From Candidatus Accumulibacter sp. ACC003 (GTDB lineage Bacteria > Pseudomonadota > Gammaproteobacteria > Burkholderiales > Rhodocyclaceae), in the NCBI RefSeq assembly GCF_907163085.1, contig NZ_CAJQTX010000009.1:1-64000 (forward strand): DNA of 64,000 nucleotides, read 5' to 3'. The position numbers and the translations under genes are program-made. Below are positions 17,001 to 24,858 of the stretch, one piece after another. Numbering within the stretch: the first letter of the stretch is position 1; each line of letters opens with the position of its first letter. The notes under the pieces are model-generated. The model saw only the letters and a program-made list of their open reading frames with translations. It ran no database searches and was not told the origin of the DNA.

Positions 17001-17406
17001 AAACGTTGAAGCGCCCATCCGCCTGACGGACGATTCTGAACGCCGGAGCCACCAATTTAAGCTCGCTGATCACCGGCCCACCACGCCACAGCGAACTCCA
17101 CTCGACGTCGACGTCAAGGCGGTCGAAAGCGATTAGTGCGTCGCCCCCGTCCTTGTCCTGAACAGCCAAGCCTGCGACTTGCAGCGACAGCGTGTAGGGG
17201 TTTATCCGCACGCCCTCGATTGTTACCGGTCGGTGCAAAGCCACCGCCAGCTGATCGACCAGTATTGATTTGACGAGCGGCGGCAAGCCAAAAAAACCAA
17301 GCAGGCTGAAGACGAGCACCGCAAGCGCGAGTCGAAGCCCGTATTTTCTGATCGTAGTTTTGCTGGACGAGGCGGTCGTTTTGGCAGTTTCAGCTTCTTC
17401 AGTCAT
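14005..17406 (-). CDS. DUF748 (AsmA-like) protein with C-terminal OmpA-like region
   Basis: A 1133-residue envelope protein. One membrane helix (about residues 25-48) anchors it in the inner membrane, then a long repetitive beta-rich periplasmic part follows the DUF748/AsmA-like plan, as in bridge-like lipid transport proteins. Near the C terminus there is an OmpA-like element (VEFDFGQSTITPAAQKRLE, then GGHADPEADPEGLKRARL) that is interrupted by about 90 residues before its closing part (ALAEQRAQVVRDWLLAQQVPAERVFL). This may bind peptidoglycan. It stands alone in its transcription unit. Confidence 0.8.
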   Translation of the reverse strand: MTEEAETAKTTASSSKTTIRKYGLRLALAVLVFSLLGFFGLPPLVKSILVDQLAVALHRPVTIEGVRINPYTLSLQVAGLAVQDKDGGDALIAFDRLDVDVEWSSLWRGGPVISELKLVAPAFRIVRQADGRFNVSDLVDEFMARPASDDPTPRFSLNNIQISGGKIEFDDQTLGEKHLISELDIGVPFISSLPQATAIYVEPAFSASIDGSPLLIQGKSKPFDTSLESELALDLRAVQVARYLEYLPFSLPIKVTSGALDSELKLAFKRQDEDHSTLVVSGKVALKDVVVKESSGAPLISVRALEVVIDSIEPLDGRFAIERIDVDTPEIHARVSPQGTINWVDFFSKELVTRGTPTPAASKSEKSVPIEWSLATAKVSGGALRWRDESHGEAFDASVDGLQIGLKNFASKGSSAGEFDLAFRMQAGQWIALDAFSAKGGRIDLAKRELAIAEVASHGAKLLIRRAADGTIEFVEPPSLRVVEASRKDSAGPWKVSVAKYRGEDLGLRFEDRMISPAVVHSIDGMKIDAENLSTEPGTTASIATRFMVNKKGGVEVDGKVTLFPLDTDLKVVVKALDLVPLQPYFTEQLNVVLTRGQVLLSGDLRLQQLAAAVAGAETGKLSGAFSGQLAVGDFAAVDKSNSADFLNWKSLSFGHLDLRLNPSSLSIGEVALADFFARVIINPQGKLNLLQVVRQANEPPTALVTKKAEQTTAVVSGAGKAVAPLAGGSESRLPVKVGKITLQGGDIKFSDNFIKPNYSADLKKIGGAISGLSSAAGSVATVDLRGTYDNIAPIKVSGQVNPLIAKPYLDLQADVKGIEMTALSPYSGKYAGYAIEKGKLSLFVKYKVDNNQLTAENRVFLDQLTFGDAVDSPEATKLPVSLAVALLKNSKGEIDINLPVAGSLDDPEFSIGGLLGNLIGNLLVKVVTSPFALLGSLFGGGEELSNVEFDFGQSTITPAAQKRLETLAKALLDRPALKLAVGGHADPEADPEGLKRARLNRKLQELKAAGGKKRDGKDPLAATVDIGADEYPVLLEKVYRAEDFEKPRNMVGLVKTLPADEMEKLILANSVVDDSDLRALAEQRAQVVRDWLLAQQVPAERVFLRPAKIGKVDDKAASPQPAAGNRVVFALE

Positions 17407-17571
17407 CGCAACAGACCGCTAGGTGGCTTGGAAAGCGCCGAATTTAGCACGAACGTGCCGCCCCCGCACCCGCCGGGATACGGTTGTCGACACGCTCAGC
17501 CAGGTGTGGCGGTCAGCACGGAGCAACGCCGCGGAACAGCACGACGGACCGGAAAGCGCCTGACGGAAACC

Positions 17572-18333
17572 TCAGAAGCCGTCCTTCCATGCGCGCAAGG
17601 CGGCAAAGACCGCCACGTCGTCGTGGGCGTCGGCGACCCTGCGTCTGGCCGCTGCCGCCACTTCTGGCTCGGCGCTGCGCAAGAAAGGGTTGCTCGCCTT
17701 CTCGATGGCGATTGTCGAGGGGACCGTCGGCCAGCCTTTGGCACGCGCTACCGCCACTTCGTTTACGCGGCTCTGCAGGCGGCGATTGCCCGGCTCGACG
17801 GCCAGAGCGAAGCGCAGATTTGCCTCGGTGTACTCGTGTGCGCAGTAGACTGCCGTCTCGCCGGGCAAAGCCGCCAGCCGCGCCAACGAATCGGCCATCT
17901 GCGCGGCGCTCCCCTCGAACAGCCGACCACAGCCGCCAGCGAACAGGGTATCGCCACAGAACAGGCAGTCTGCGCCATAATAGGCAAGGTGTCCGAGGGT
18001 GTGTCCGGGAACCGCGAGGACCTGAAACTCGACGTCGCAGAAGGCAGTGCGGATCGTCTCGCCACCGGCCAGAGGCCGGGTGATGCCGCTGATCGATTCG
18101 GTCGCCGGACCAAAGACCTCGGCCGGATAGTGGGCCAGCAGGCGGCTTACGCCACCTTGATGATCAGCATGGTGGTGGGTAACCAGGATGGTGGTCAGCG
18201 ATAGCCCATACTGGTCGAGCACCTCGAGAACGGGCCGTGCATCGCCGGGATCAACGACGGCAGCTGCCGCGCCTTTGCGCAACAACCAGATGTAGTTATC
18301 CTTGAAGGCTGGAATGCGGATGACGTCGAACAT
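17572..18333 (-). CDS. gloB: Hydroxyacylglutathione hydrolase (glyoxalase II)
   Basis: A 253-residue metallo-beta-lactamase-fold hydrolase that splits S-lactoylglutathione. The metal site THHHADH lies at residues 52-58, with further ligands in VPGHTLGH, FCGDTLF and YCAHEYT; the C-terminal substrate-binding domain with NPFLRS is present. Size is that of the family. It is divergent from the methyltransferase gene, with 27 bases between starts. Confidence 0.95.
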   Translation of the reverse strand: MFDVIRIPAFKDNYIWLLRKGAAAAVVDPGDARPVLEVLDQYGLSLTTILVTHHHADHQGGVSRLLAHYPAEVFGPATESISGITRPLAGGETIRTAFCDVEFQVLAVPGHTLGHLAYYGADCLFCGDTLFAGGCGRLFEGSAAQMADSLARLAALPGETAVYCAHEYTEANLRFALAVEPGNRRLQSRVNEVAVARAKGWPTVPSTIAIEKASNPFLRSAEPEVAAAARRRVADAHDDVAVFAALRAWKDGF

Positions 18334-18360
18334 CGCTCAATTGTGGAAGAACTACAGAAA

Positions 18361-19083
18361 ATGTCAATTCCTGGCCTCGACGCCTGGCTTCAAACGCCAC
18401 CGGGGCGCTACGTCATGGCCTGGGAGCGGGCGACGATCGATGCCGCCGTCGCCGACATCTTCGGCTATAACGCCATTCAGCTGGGTTTGCCACAATGCGA
18501 CTTGCTCGCCCAGAACCGCATCCCGCTCCGCCAACTGGCCGACGACTATGGCCGGGTCGATGTCCTCTGCGACTTGCGCCAACTTCCCTTTTCGGCCAAC
18601 AGTATCGACTTGGTAGTGATGCCGCACGTCCTTGAGTTCCACGACGATCCGCACCAGATTCTGCGCGAAGTCGAGCGCGTCCTGATTCCCGAAGGCGAGT
18701 TGGTGATTGCCGGTTTCAATCCGCTCTCGATCTGGGGTCTGCGCCGCCGGCTGCCGAACTGCCCGCAGCACATCCCCTGGAATGGCCACTACCTGTCGGC
18801 ACCGCGGCTCAAAGACTGGCTACAACTGCTTGGCCTGGAGGTCGACCAAGGCCGCTTCGGTTGCTACGCGCCACCATTCAGAAATGAACGCTGGCTCAGA
18901 AATTGGCGCTTCATCGAGACCAGCGGCAGTCGCTGGTGGCGCTTCGCTGGCGGCGTCTACGTCCTGCGCGCGGTCAAGCGGGTGCATAGCATGCGCCTGA
19001 TCATGCCGCGCTGGAAAAAACAGAGTGCGCCTGGCAAGGCGCTAGCGGTACTCAGCAAGAAGGAAATCGTAATAGATGAATGA
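18361..19083 (+). CDS. SAM-dependent methyltransferase, class I
   Basis: A 240-residue protein of the methyltransferase-11 type usually found beside rnhA and gloB in betaproteobacteria. The usual first glycine motif is weak; the acidic and post-I segments [23 protein letters not shown] and [21 protein letters not shown] are clear. Substrate unknown. The ATG at 18361 gives the family N terminus ([17 protein letters not shown]); a GTG at 18343 is possible. Its stop overlaps rnhA by eight bases. Confidence 0.85.
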   Translation: MSIPGLDAWLQTPPGRYVMAWERATIDAAVADIFGYNAIQLGLPQCDLLAQNRIPLRQLADDYGRVDVLCDLRQLPFSANSIDLVVMPHVLEFHDDPHQILREVERVLIPEGELVIAGFNPLSIWGLRRRLPNCPQHIPWNGHYLSAPRLKDWLQLLGLEVDQGRFGCYAPPFRNERWLRNWRFIETSGSRWWRFAGGVYVLRAVKRVHSMRLIMPRWKKQSAPGKALAVLSKKEIVIDE

Positions 19084-19558
19084 TCAACGGGTCGTCACCA
19101 TTCACGCCGACGGCGGCTGCCGTGGCAACCCCGGCCCCGGCGGCTGGGGAGCTGTCCTGCAGTTCGCAGACCAGGTAAAGGAACTCTGGGGCGGCGAAGC
19201 GGACACCACCAATAACCGCATGGAGCTGACGGCCGCCATCTGCGCCCTCGAAGCGCTCACCAGGCCGACCACGGTGCACCTGCATACCGACTCGCAGTAC
19301 GTGCAGAAGGGGATCAGCGCCTGGATCCAGAACTGGAAGCGCAATGGCTGGCGGACCTCGGACAAGAAGCCGGTAAAGAACGCCGACCTCTGGCAACGTC
19401 TCGACGAAGCCGCCAATCGGCACCAGGTCGAGTGGTTCTGGGTCAAGGGGCACGCCGGGCACGCCGGCAATGAGCGCGCCGACACGCTGGCCAATCGTGG
19501 CATGGACGAACTGCCGCGTCGCCAGCCGACCCGCCCCGAGCCGACCAGCAGTCGTTGA
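19076..19558 (+). CDS. rnhA: Ribonuclease HI
   Basis: A 160-residue RNase H that removes RNA from RNA-DNA hybrids. The active-site carboxylates are visible in [17 protein letters not shown] (Asp), NRMELTA (Glu) and TDSQYV (Asp), with the C-terminal [14 protein letters not shown] holding the His and last Asp. Coupled to the preceding methyltransferase by an eight-base overlap; AAGGAAAT serves as the binding site. rnhA-dnaQ order is common in proteobacteria. Confidence 0.97.
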   Translation: MNDQRVVTIHADGGCRGNPGPGGWGAVLQFADQVKELWGGEADTTNNRMELTAAICALEALTRPTTVHLHTDSQYVQKGISAWIQNWKRNGWRTSDKKPVKNADLWQRLDEAANRHQVEWFWVKGHAGHAGNERADTLANRGMDELPRRQPTRPEPTSSR

Positions 19559-19621
19559 GCACACGCTTCAAGGCCCAGCCGCACAGCGGCCGCCTGCAAG
19601 CCTCACCTATGGGATGCGTCA

Positions 19622-20341
19622 ATGCGCCAGATCTTTCTCGATACTGAAACCACCGGTCTGGAGCACAAACTGGGCCATCGCATCATCGAAATTGCAGGCG
19701 TCGAAATGTCCGACCGGCGCCTCACCAAACGCCACTTCCACCGCTACCTGAACCCGGAAAGGGACATCGACGCGGGCGCCTTGTCGGTACACGGCATCAG
19801 CCGCGAGTTCCTGCTCGACAAGCCGCACTTTGCCGACGTTGCCGCCGAGTTTCTCGATTTCGTCCGCGGTGCCGAATTGGTCATCCACAACGCGGCCTTC
19901 GACGTCGGCTTTCTGAACGCCGAACTGGCGCTACTCGACATGGCGCCGGTCGACACCGTCTGCCACGCCGTCTGCGACACCCTGCGCATGGCCAAGGATC
20001 TGCACCCGGGAAAGAAGAACAACCTCAACGCCCTGTGCGACCGCTACGGCGTCGACAACTCGCGCCGTACGCTGCACGGTGCCCTGCTCGATGCCGAGAT
20101 TCTTGCCGAGGTTTATCTGGCGATGACCCGCGGCCAGGAGAGCCTGATCATCGACCTCGACGACGACAACGCCAGCAGGATCGAAGCGGCACGAAAGATT
20201 CCGGCCGCGGGCCCGTGCCAGGCGCAGCGTGTCCGGCGTGCCAGCCAGGAAGAGCTTGCTGAACACCAGCGCTTGCTGGACGCCATCCACGAGGCCAGCA
20301 AAGGTAAATGCCGGTGGCTGCAAGGCGACAGCGGCGGCTGA
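19622..20341 (+). CDS. dnaQ: DNA polymerase III epsilon subunit, proofreading exonuclease
   Basis: A 239-residue DEDDh 3'-5' exonuclease. Exo I is FLDTETTGL (D7, E9), Exo II is VIHNAAFDVGFL, and Exo III is in RTLHGALLDAEILAEVYL with the catalytic His and Asp. The C-terminal tail (about residue 190 on) should hold the clamp-binding and polymerase-binding segment. It provides proofreading to the replicative polymerase. GGGATGC precedes the ATG, 63 bases after rnhA. Confidence 0.96.
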   Translation: MRQIFLDTETTGLEHKLGHRIIEIAGVEMSDRRLTKRHFHRYLNPERDIDAGALSVHGISREFLLDKPHFADVAAEFLDFVRGAELVIHNAAFDVGFLNAELALLDMAPVDTVCHAVCDTLRMAKDLHPGKKNNLNALCDRYGVDNSRRTLHGALLDAEILAEVYLAMTRGQESLIIDLDDDNASRIEAARKIPAAGPCQAQRVRRASQEELAEHQRLLDAIHEASKGKCRWLQGDSGG

Positions 20342-20751
20342 TCATTCAGCTTCGGCGCGCGCTCGACCTGCGACGGCGCTGTGCTAATTCGCACGACCGC
20401 AGCGACTCGCGCCTGCTGATCGAAAACGGCGCGCACCAGCTGATCAACACAAGGTGTGTGTTCGGCGCCACGCTGCACGGTCCTACAACAATCGCATTGT
20501 CGGCAAGTGCATTCGCTCGAGGCGCCAGCACTCTGCTGATCGCGACTATGGCATCCGGCATCCGCGTGTGGCACAGCCAGCCAAAGTCGAGGCAACGACA
20601 ATGCCCCGGATTCGCGGCGTTGCGGCCAGCGATTAGCGGTAAAAGCGCTTTATCGAAAGCGGCATTGGCGACAGAGGCGTCCTGCTGCTGCGCGACGATC
20701 CGCTACGGTTAGAGTTTGTCCTGACACGCCAGGCAAGCCCTAAGCAGCCAA
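20342..20751. other. Intergenic stretch, no supported gene
   Basis: About 410 bases after dnaQ. Frames are open on both strands but show no family and no start signal. I looked for a tRNA here, since tRNA genes often follow dnaQ, and found none. Confidence 0.55.
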
Positions 20752-21132
20752 TCAGCTATCGCTGGGGGTCTCCGGCGGACGCCTGGGCCGCCGACCATGC
20801 CGCTTGGGAGTGGCAGGACGCGCATCAACCGGCGCGTCGGAGTTGCCATCAGGTCGAGCGGCGGCCGGCCGTTGGTCTGGCCTGGGGCCACCAGGCCTCG
20901 CGCTGGGCTTACGCGCGTCCTGCCGACGACCAGGAACGGGCGCACCCTGGCGCCGGTCCGGTTGCCCGGGCGGCCGGTCTGACGGCCTGTCGGACTCACG
21001 GTTGCCAGGGGCCATGGTAATTTCAAGCTCGATAATTTCGTCCCATTGCGGATCAGTGCGATCGCGCTCCGGGATGGCAAGGAGTTCACGGAGCCGACGA
21101 CGCGGATCTTGGGGGGGGGGGGACTCGTTCAT
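20752..21132 (-). CDS. Arg/Pro-rich protein with C12 tract in its fifth codons
   Basis: A 126-residue protein. The first 45 residues are ordinary (RRRLRELLAIPERDRTDPQWD and EIIELEITMAPGNR), and the rest is disordered, rich in Arg, Pro, Asp and Gly and strongly basic. I do not recognise a family. The run of 12 C lies at codons 4-8 (SPPP), in frame as given; a change of length would truncate the protein after a few residues. A TTG start 13 codons upstream is possible. The ATG lacks a binding site but has a -10 element at leaderless distance. Confidence 0.6.
   Translation of the reverse strand: MNESPPPQDPRRRLRELLAIPERDRTDPQWDEIIELEITMAPGNRESDRPSDRPPGQPDRRQGAPVPGRRQDARKPSARPGGPRPDQRPAAARPDGNSDAPVDARPATPKRHGRRPRRPPETPSDS
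21111..21122. repeat. Homopolymeric G12/C12 tract
   Basis: Twelve G in a row on the plus strand, within the first 22 bases of the minus-strand gene at 20752-21132. Such a tract is slippage-prone and also error-prone in sequencing. Confidence 0.9.
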
Positions 21133-21138
21133 GGCGAC

Positions 21139-21168
21139 ATTATGACTCACCGCGCAGGCGTCGTCCAA
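21139..21168 (-). promoter_or_regulatory. Candidate leaderless promoter
   Basis: Minus-strand TTGGAC (21168-21163) and CATAAT (21144-21139) with 18 bases between. The -10 ends six bases before the ATG at 21132. Confidence 0.4.
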
Positions 21169-21464
21169 CAAGCTTGAAGGCCAGCTTGCGGCGACCTCGT
21201 TCGAACGCGAGATAACCAGCGTTCAAGGCCGATCGCCAGCCGCCAGCAGCGTCCGGAGTGGCCCGCGAAAGCCCCCCTGGGGCCCTGCTTGCGACCTCCT
21301 GACAGAACGATCGCGAGACCGCGAAGGCCCGCCCGCTTGGAACCGACAGTCAAGGCGTCGCGCGCCGGTCGGTCGTGTGGTCGTCGCGCCCTCCGCCAAG
21401 CCTTCGCCACGACGGTGAAAAGCGCGGCGGCTGACAATCGCCTCTGACCCACGCCAGCGTTGCG

Positions 21465-21493
21465 AAAAAAAGGCCCGCGATAAAGCGGGCCTT
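21465..21493 (-). terminator. Intrinsic terminator of the 94-residue gene
   Basis: AAGGCCCGC and GCGGGCCTT pair around a six-base loop, followed by seven T on the minus strand. It lies 84 bases after the stop at 21577. Confidence 0.88.
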
Positions 21494-21576
21494 CTCATTC
21501 TCCGACACCCCGGAATCACCCAAGGATCGGCAGACTCTGTGGTGCTGGTCGTCGCCGATACGAAACCAGCCGATAC

Positions 21577-21861
21577 TCAGTGATCGGCTCGCAGACTGGC
21601 GGCAAAGGTCGTTTCCAACTGCTCGGGGAACTGGAAGCGCGCGAAGGCGCGGTGGATGTCGGCCTCGTTGGCACCGCAACTGGCGTCCTGGAAACGAATC
21701 CCCAACTGCCGGCCATTGGCCGCCAGAGTGGCAAAGGCGAAACGCCAACGCTGCGCTTCGGCCAGGCGCTCGCGTAGTTCGCGCTCGTTGCTGATCTCCA
21801 CACCAGCCTGCTTCAGTGAATCAAGGAATTGGTCAAACGACTCGTTGCTCAGGCTTCCCAT
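21577..21861 (-). CDS. Unrecognised 94-residue protein
   Basis: A small cytoplasmic protein starting MGSLSNESFDQFLDSLKQAG, predicted mostly helical in its first half (ISNERELRERLAEAQRWRFAF) and ending FPEQLETTFAASLRADH. No family recognised. The evidence that it is real: a strong binding site (AGGAGAG, seven bases before the ATG), a dedicated intrinsic terminator, and normal codon use. The frame extends upstream to 22053 without start signals. Confidence 0.7.
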   Translation of the reverse strand: MGSLSNESFDQFLDSLKQAGVEISNERELRERLAEAQRWRFAFATLAANGRQLGIRFQDASCGANEADIHRAFARFQFPEQLETTFAASLRADH

Positions 21862-22066
21862 TTTTCTCTCCTGTCGAAGGTTCTTGTTTGCTTCCCACCC
21901 ATGGAGCGCATAACGCTCGCTGGCGGCAGCGGTTGACATGAATTCGGAAGAATCCGGCAGGGATGCGCAACAATGCCTGAAGGGCCACGCATCACCAGCA
22001 CCAGCGCGCCAGCACGGCCTGCGCCCAGATCGCCGCGAGCGACAGCGACCCACACGCCTTCAGCGC

Positions 22067-22270
22067 TCAGTAATGCGGTGGACGCTCGTCGAGCGGATTG
22101 CGCGAGTCGGTGGTCGCCGGTGTTTCCTGCAGCTGCCGGTAGAGATGGCGCAGTTGCTGCTGCAACAAGTCGATCTGCTGCTGTTGCCGATAGACCGTTA
22201 GGTTGAGTTCCTCAACCAGATCCTCGGCAAGATTGATCCTGACTTCAAGATCGTTAAGGCGACGTTCCAT
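22067..22270 (-). CDS. slyX: SlyX family protein
   Basis: A 67-residue coiled-coil protein typical of SlyX: the start MERRLNDLEVRINLAEDLVE, a heptad-rich Gln/Leu middle, and the conserved C terminus DERPPHY. Function is not established in the family. AGAGGAGTCAG before the ATG fixes the start. Confidence 0.92.
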   Translation of the reverse strand: MERRLNDLEVRINLAEDLVEELNLTVYRQQQQIDLLQQQLRHLYRQLQETPATTDSRNPLDERPPHY

Positions 22271-22502
22271 GACTGACTCCTCTGCCACAACTGATCCGCA
22301 AGTCGCAGACACGACTCCGACGACCAGATCAACGCTGGCGCTGATTACGGTCGACTGCTGCATTGTCCACAGCAGCCGGCCAGTGAGCGATCAACAAGGC
22401 TTACCGTGCAGTTCGCGTTCGCTACTCAGAAATCGCACTTCCCACGAGCGCGGGAAACAGCGATGACTTCCATGATTCGACGGATCTCGACAGCGATGAC
22501 CG

Positions 22503-24773
22503 TTAGGCGCCAAACCGCCACTTTCTGGCCGGCTCGGCGACAACTTCGTGGGCCGGGGCCTGATCATCGTCGTCGTCACCCGGGGGCAATTTGGCGTCCG
22601 CCAGCAGCGGCGGCTCGACGTTCAGGGCGTTGATGATCGGCGTCAATTCGTCCACTGCGTAGGTCAGCGGCACCATCGTTTCGCCAACGCGCGTAAATAC
22701 GCCCACGTGCCGAGGATTGGCGCTGAACAGGACGTGGTGGTGGTCGATGCCATCGACGTTGGACCACAGGGTATCCTCGCGGTCGATCGGCGTGTGACCG
22801 ACGATAAAAGGGGTCTCCGGGTCGAGGTTGAGGCGCTTGCGGAAGTGCTTGACGTCGCGCCGGCTGTAACCTTGCGGCCGGCTGGCTTTTTGCAGGCGAT
22901 TGGCGATCAACTCCGGAATCAGTTCAGGGTACTGATAGATGTTCACCAGCATCTTCCTGCTGACCTTTCTCTTCGGCGCCGCCGCATGGCAGGCGAAGAA
23001 ATCGGGGGAGACGACAACGTACGACAACAGCCGGTAGAACTCGCGCATCGCCTTTTGGTAAACGGCACCGCGAATTTCGCTCAGTTCCCTGGCCCATAGC
23101 AAGCCCTGCGGAACGCCGTCCTTGGCGATGTCCTCGGAAAACGAGTCATGATTGCCGCGGACGTAGAACACCTGCTCCGGGAAACGCAGCTTGAGGCGAA
23201 AGATCAGGTCCATCATCAGCATTGAGCTTTCCATCGCCCGTAGTTGCCCGTCCACCTCGCAATGTACCGCATCGCCGAGGATCACCAGCGCAGCGCTGCC
23301 GTCCTCCAGAGCTTCGAGGAAGGCGTTCTGGGTCAACACCGTCAGCAGGTTATCAACCTGCGCGTGCATGTCGGCGAGAACGATCGGCGTCAGCGACCGC
23401 GGCAACGCCAGCAGGCCACCCGGCAATCCCCGCTCGTCGGTAGCACGATAAATCTCGCTCGCCATCATGCGATTGACCTGCTCGATCAGCGCCAGCGCGT
23501 CTTCTCTTGGCAGCAATTCGATCGGTCCACCGAAAATCTCGCGCAGCCGCCACAAGCGACCCATGCGGATAGTTTTGCCGTCTGCGAGCAGGCGCACGAC
23601 CGATGACGCATCGGCATTGCGTACCTTGCGGCGATTGCGCAAACGCCGCAAGCGGTTCATGCGGACCACTCGGGCTTCTTCGGCGACTGGAGCGATCGTC
23701 GTCCCGGCGTCGCTCAGATTGCGGAAAACCAAGCCGTCGCGACCGTAGATCATGGCCAAATGATGGCCATCGACGGCTGGCGGATAATCAAAGATCGCTT
23801 GCTGTAGCAGATCGTCGGAGCCCAGGACCAACCAGCTCTTTGGGGTCAGTCGCAGAAAACCGCCGAGCTGGCGAAGATGGGTATCGGGATCGATGACTAG
23901 ATAACTGTCCAGTTTGACCGCCTGGCCGTTGTGGTCCATTCGTGTCTCGCGATAAAGCCGCAGGCGTTTGTCATCCAGACCAAGGGTAATCTCGATCGGC
24001 CGACCTTCGAGGTTGACGCGCACCTTGGTGTCGCCGAGGCGATAGGCATCGCGCAACTTGAGGTAACGACCGACGCCAAAGCCCAATCTCGCAGAAATCG
24101 CTTTCAGCCGCGCCAGGACGTTCGACCAGGTGAAGCGCCGCCGCCGCCGTGCAGGGATTACCACATCACCGGCTGGATCGACAAAACGCTGCGGCAGATT
24201 CTCTATCCCCGCGCGGGTGTACACGTAAAACCCCTTCCGGTGCAGATGCTCGGCGACTTGCCGGAAGATCTCGGTCTGCGCGCTACAGATCGCCAGACTC
24301 AGCTGCGCGTCTACCGGGTGCGTGCTGCGCCGAGCACGCTCGGTACGTCGTTCGAAGACCAACTCTGCAGGAGGCAGAAGAAACTCGAAAACGTAGCGTC
24401 GATACCAGTCGACCGAAAGGAAGAACAACTGCCTGGGAGGTAAGGCGATACGGGCAAGATCGACCAGAGGTAAGGGGTCGTGGTCAAGAAACTGCGGATC
24501 GAAGACCGACAGCGCATTGGTCTGACCGACGAAAGGCAGGCCCAGATGAATCTCTCGCGGCCGCATCGAGAGCAGTTCGGATCGCCACCAATGCTTCCGA
24601 CTGATATCGAGATACCCTTCCTCAGACCAGCCCCCGAGACGCCTGATCAGCGTGCTCTTGCCGGCACCGGGGGGGCCGGTCACGAGAATCTGGCGAAACC
24701 GGACGTCTTTCGGAAACTCGACTCCCTTGAAACGCTGCAAAGCCTCTACGACTTGAGTGGGCAAATCCGGCAT
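22503..24773 (-). CDS. P-loop kinase / FHA-like / metallophosphoesterase fusion
   Basis: A 756-residue soluble protein. Residues 26-200 are a P-loop NTPase of the small kinase type (GPPGAGKST at 33-41; an Arg-rich lid ERRTERARRS near 141-150). Residues about 240-362 look like an FHA domain (WLVLGSD, VDGHHLAMI, LSDAGTT), after which comes a basic linker (369-385). Residues 462-685 are a calcineurin-like phosphoesterase: ADMHAQ (468-470), LGDAVH (501), GNHD (540-543), CHAAAP (596) and VGHTP (660). The order kinase then phosphatase recalls bacterial Pnkp end-repair proteins, but there is no ligase and an FHA-like module is inserted. It follows pit1 on the same strand after an 85-base gap that holds a hairpin. 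Substrate unknown. Confidence 0.75.
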   Translation of the reverse strand: MPDLPTQVVEALQRFKGVEFPKDVRFRQILVTGPPGAGKSTLIRRLGGWSEEGYLDISRKHWWRSELLSMRPREIHLGLPFVGQTNALSVFDPQFLDHDPLPLVDLARIALPPRQLFFLSVDWYRRYVFEFLLPPAELVFERRTERARRSTHPVDAQLSLAICSAQTEIFRQVAEHLHRKGFYVYTRAGIENLPQRFVDPAGDVVIPARRRRRFTWSNVLARLKAISARLGFGVGRYLKLRDAYRLGDTKVRVNLEGRPIEITLGLDDKRLRLYRETRMDHNGQAVKLDSYLVIDPDTHLRQLGGFLRLTPKSWLVLGSDDLLQQAIFDYPPAVDGHHLAMIYGRDGLVFRNLSDAGTTIAPVAEEARVVRMNRLRRLRNRRKVRNADASSVVRLLADGKTIRMGRLWRLREIFGGPIELLPREDALALIEQVNRMMASEIYRATDERGLPGGLLALPRSLTPIVLADMHAQVDNLLTVLTQNAFLEALEDGSAALVILGDAVHCEVDGQLRAMESSMLMMDLIFRLKLRFPEQVFYVRGNHDSFSEDIAKDGVPQGLLWARELSEIRGAVYQKAMREFYRLLSYVVVSPDFFACHAAAPKRKVSRKMLVNIYQYPELIPELIANRLQKASRPQGYSRRDVKHFRKRLNLDPETPFIVGHTPIDREDTLWSNVDGIDHHHVLFSANPRHVGVFTRVGETMVPLTYAVDELTPIINALNVEPPLLADAKLPPGDDDDDQAPAHEVVAEPARKWRFGA

Positions 24774-24813
24774 GGTTGAAAGGTCACGGCATGGTCAGTC
24801 GGCGGAAGAACAA

Positions 24814-24838
24814 GCGGCGCCCCGCAAGGAGGCGCCGC
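24814..24838 (-). terminator. Probable terminator of the pit1 operon
   Basis: GCGGCGCC and GGCGCCGC pair around a nine-base loop; on the minus strand the stem is followed by TTGTTCTT, a broken T run. It lies 20 bases after the pit1 stop and could be partial, letting some transcripts enter the downstream fusion gene. Confidence 0.55.
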
Positions 24839-24858
24839 CAGGACGGAGCGGTCTCGGG

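Noticed and set aside
20342-20751. Possible tRNA after dnaQ
   Set aside because: No acceptor stem, T-arm GGTTCGA-type motif or CCA end could be found.
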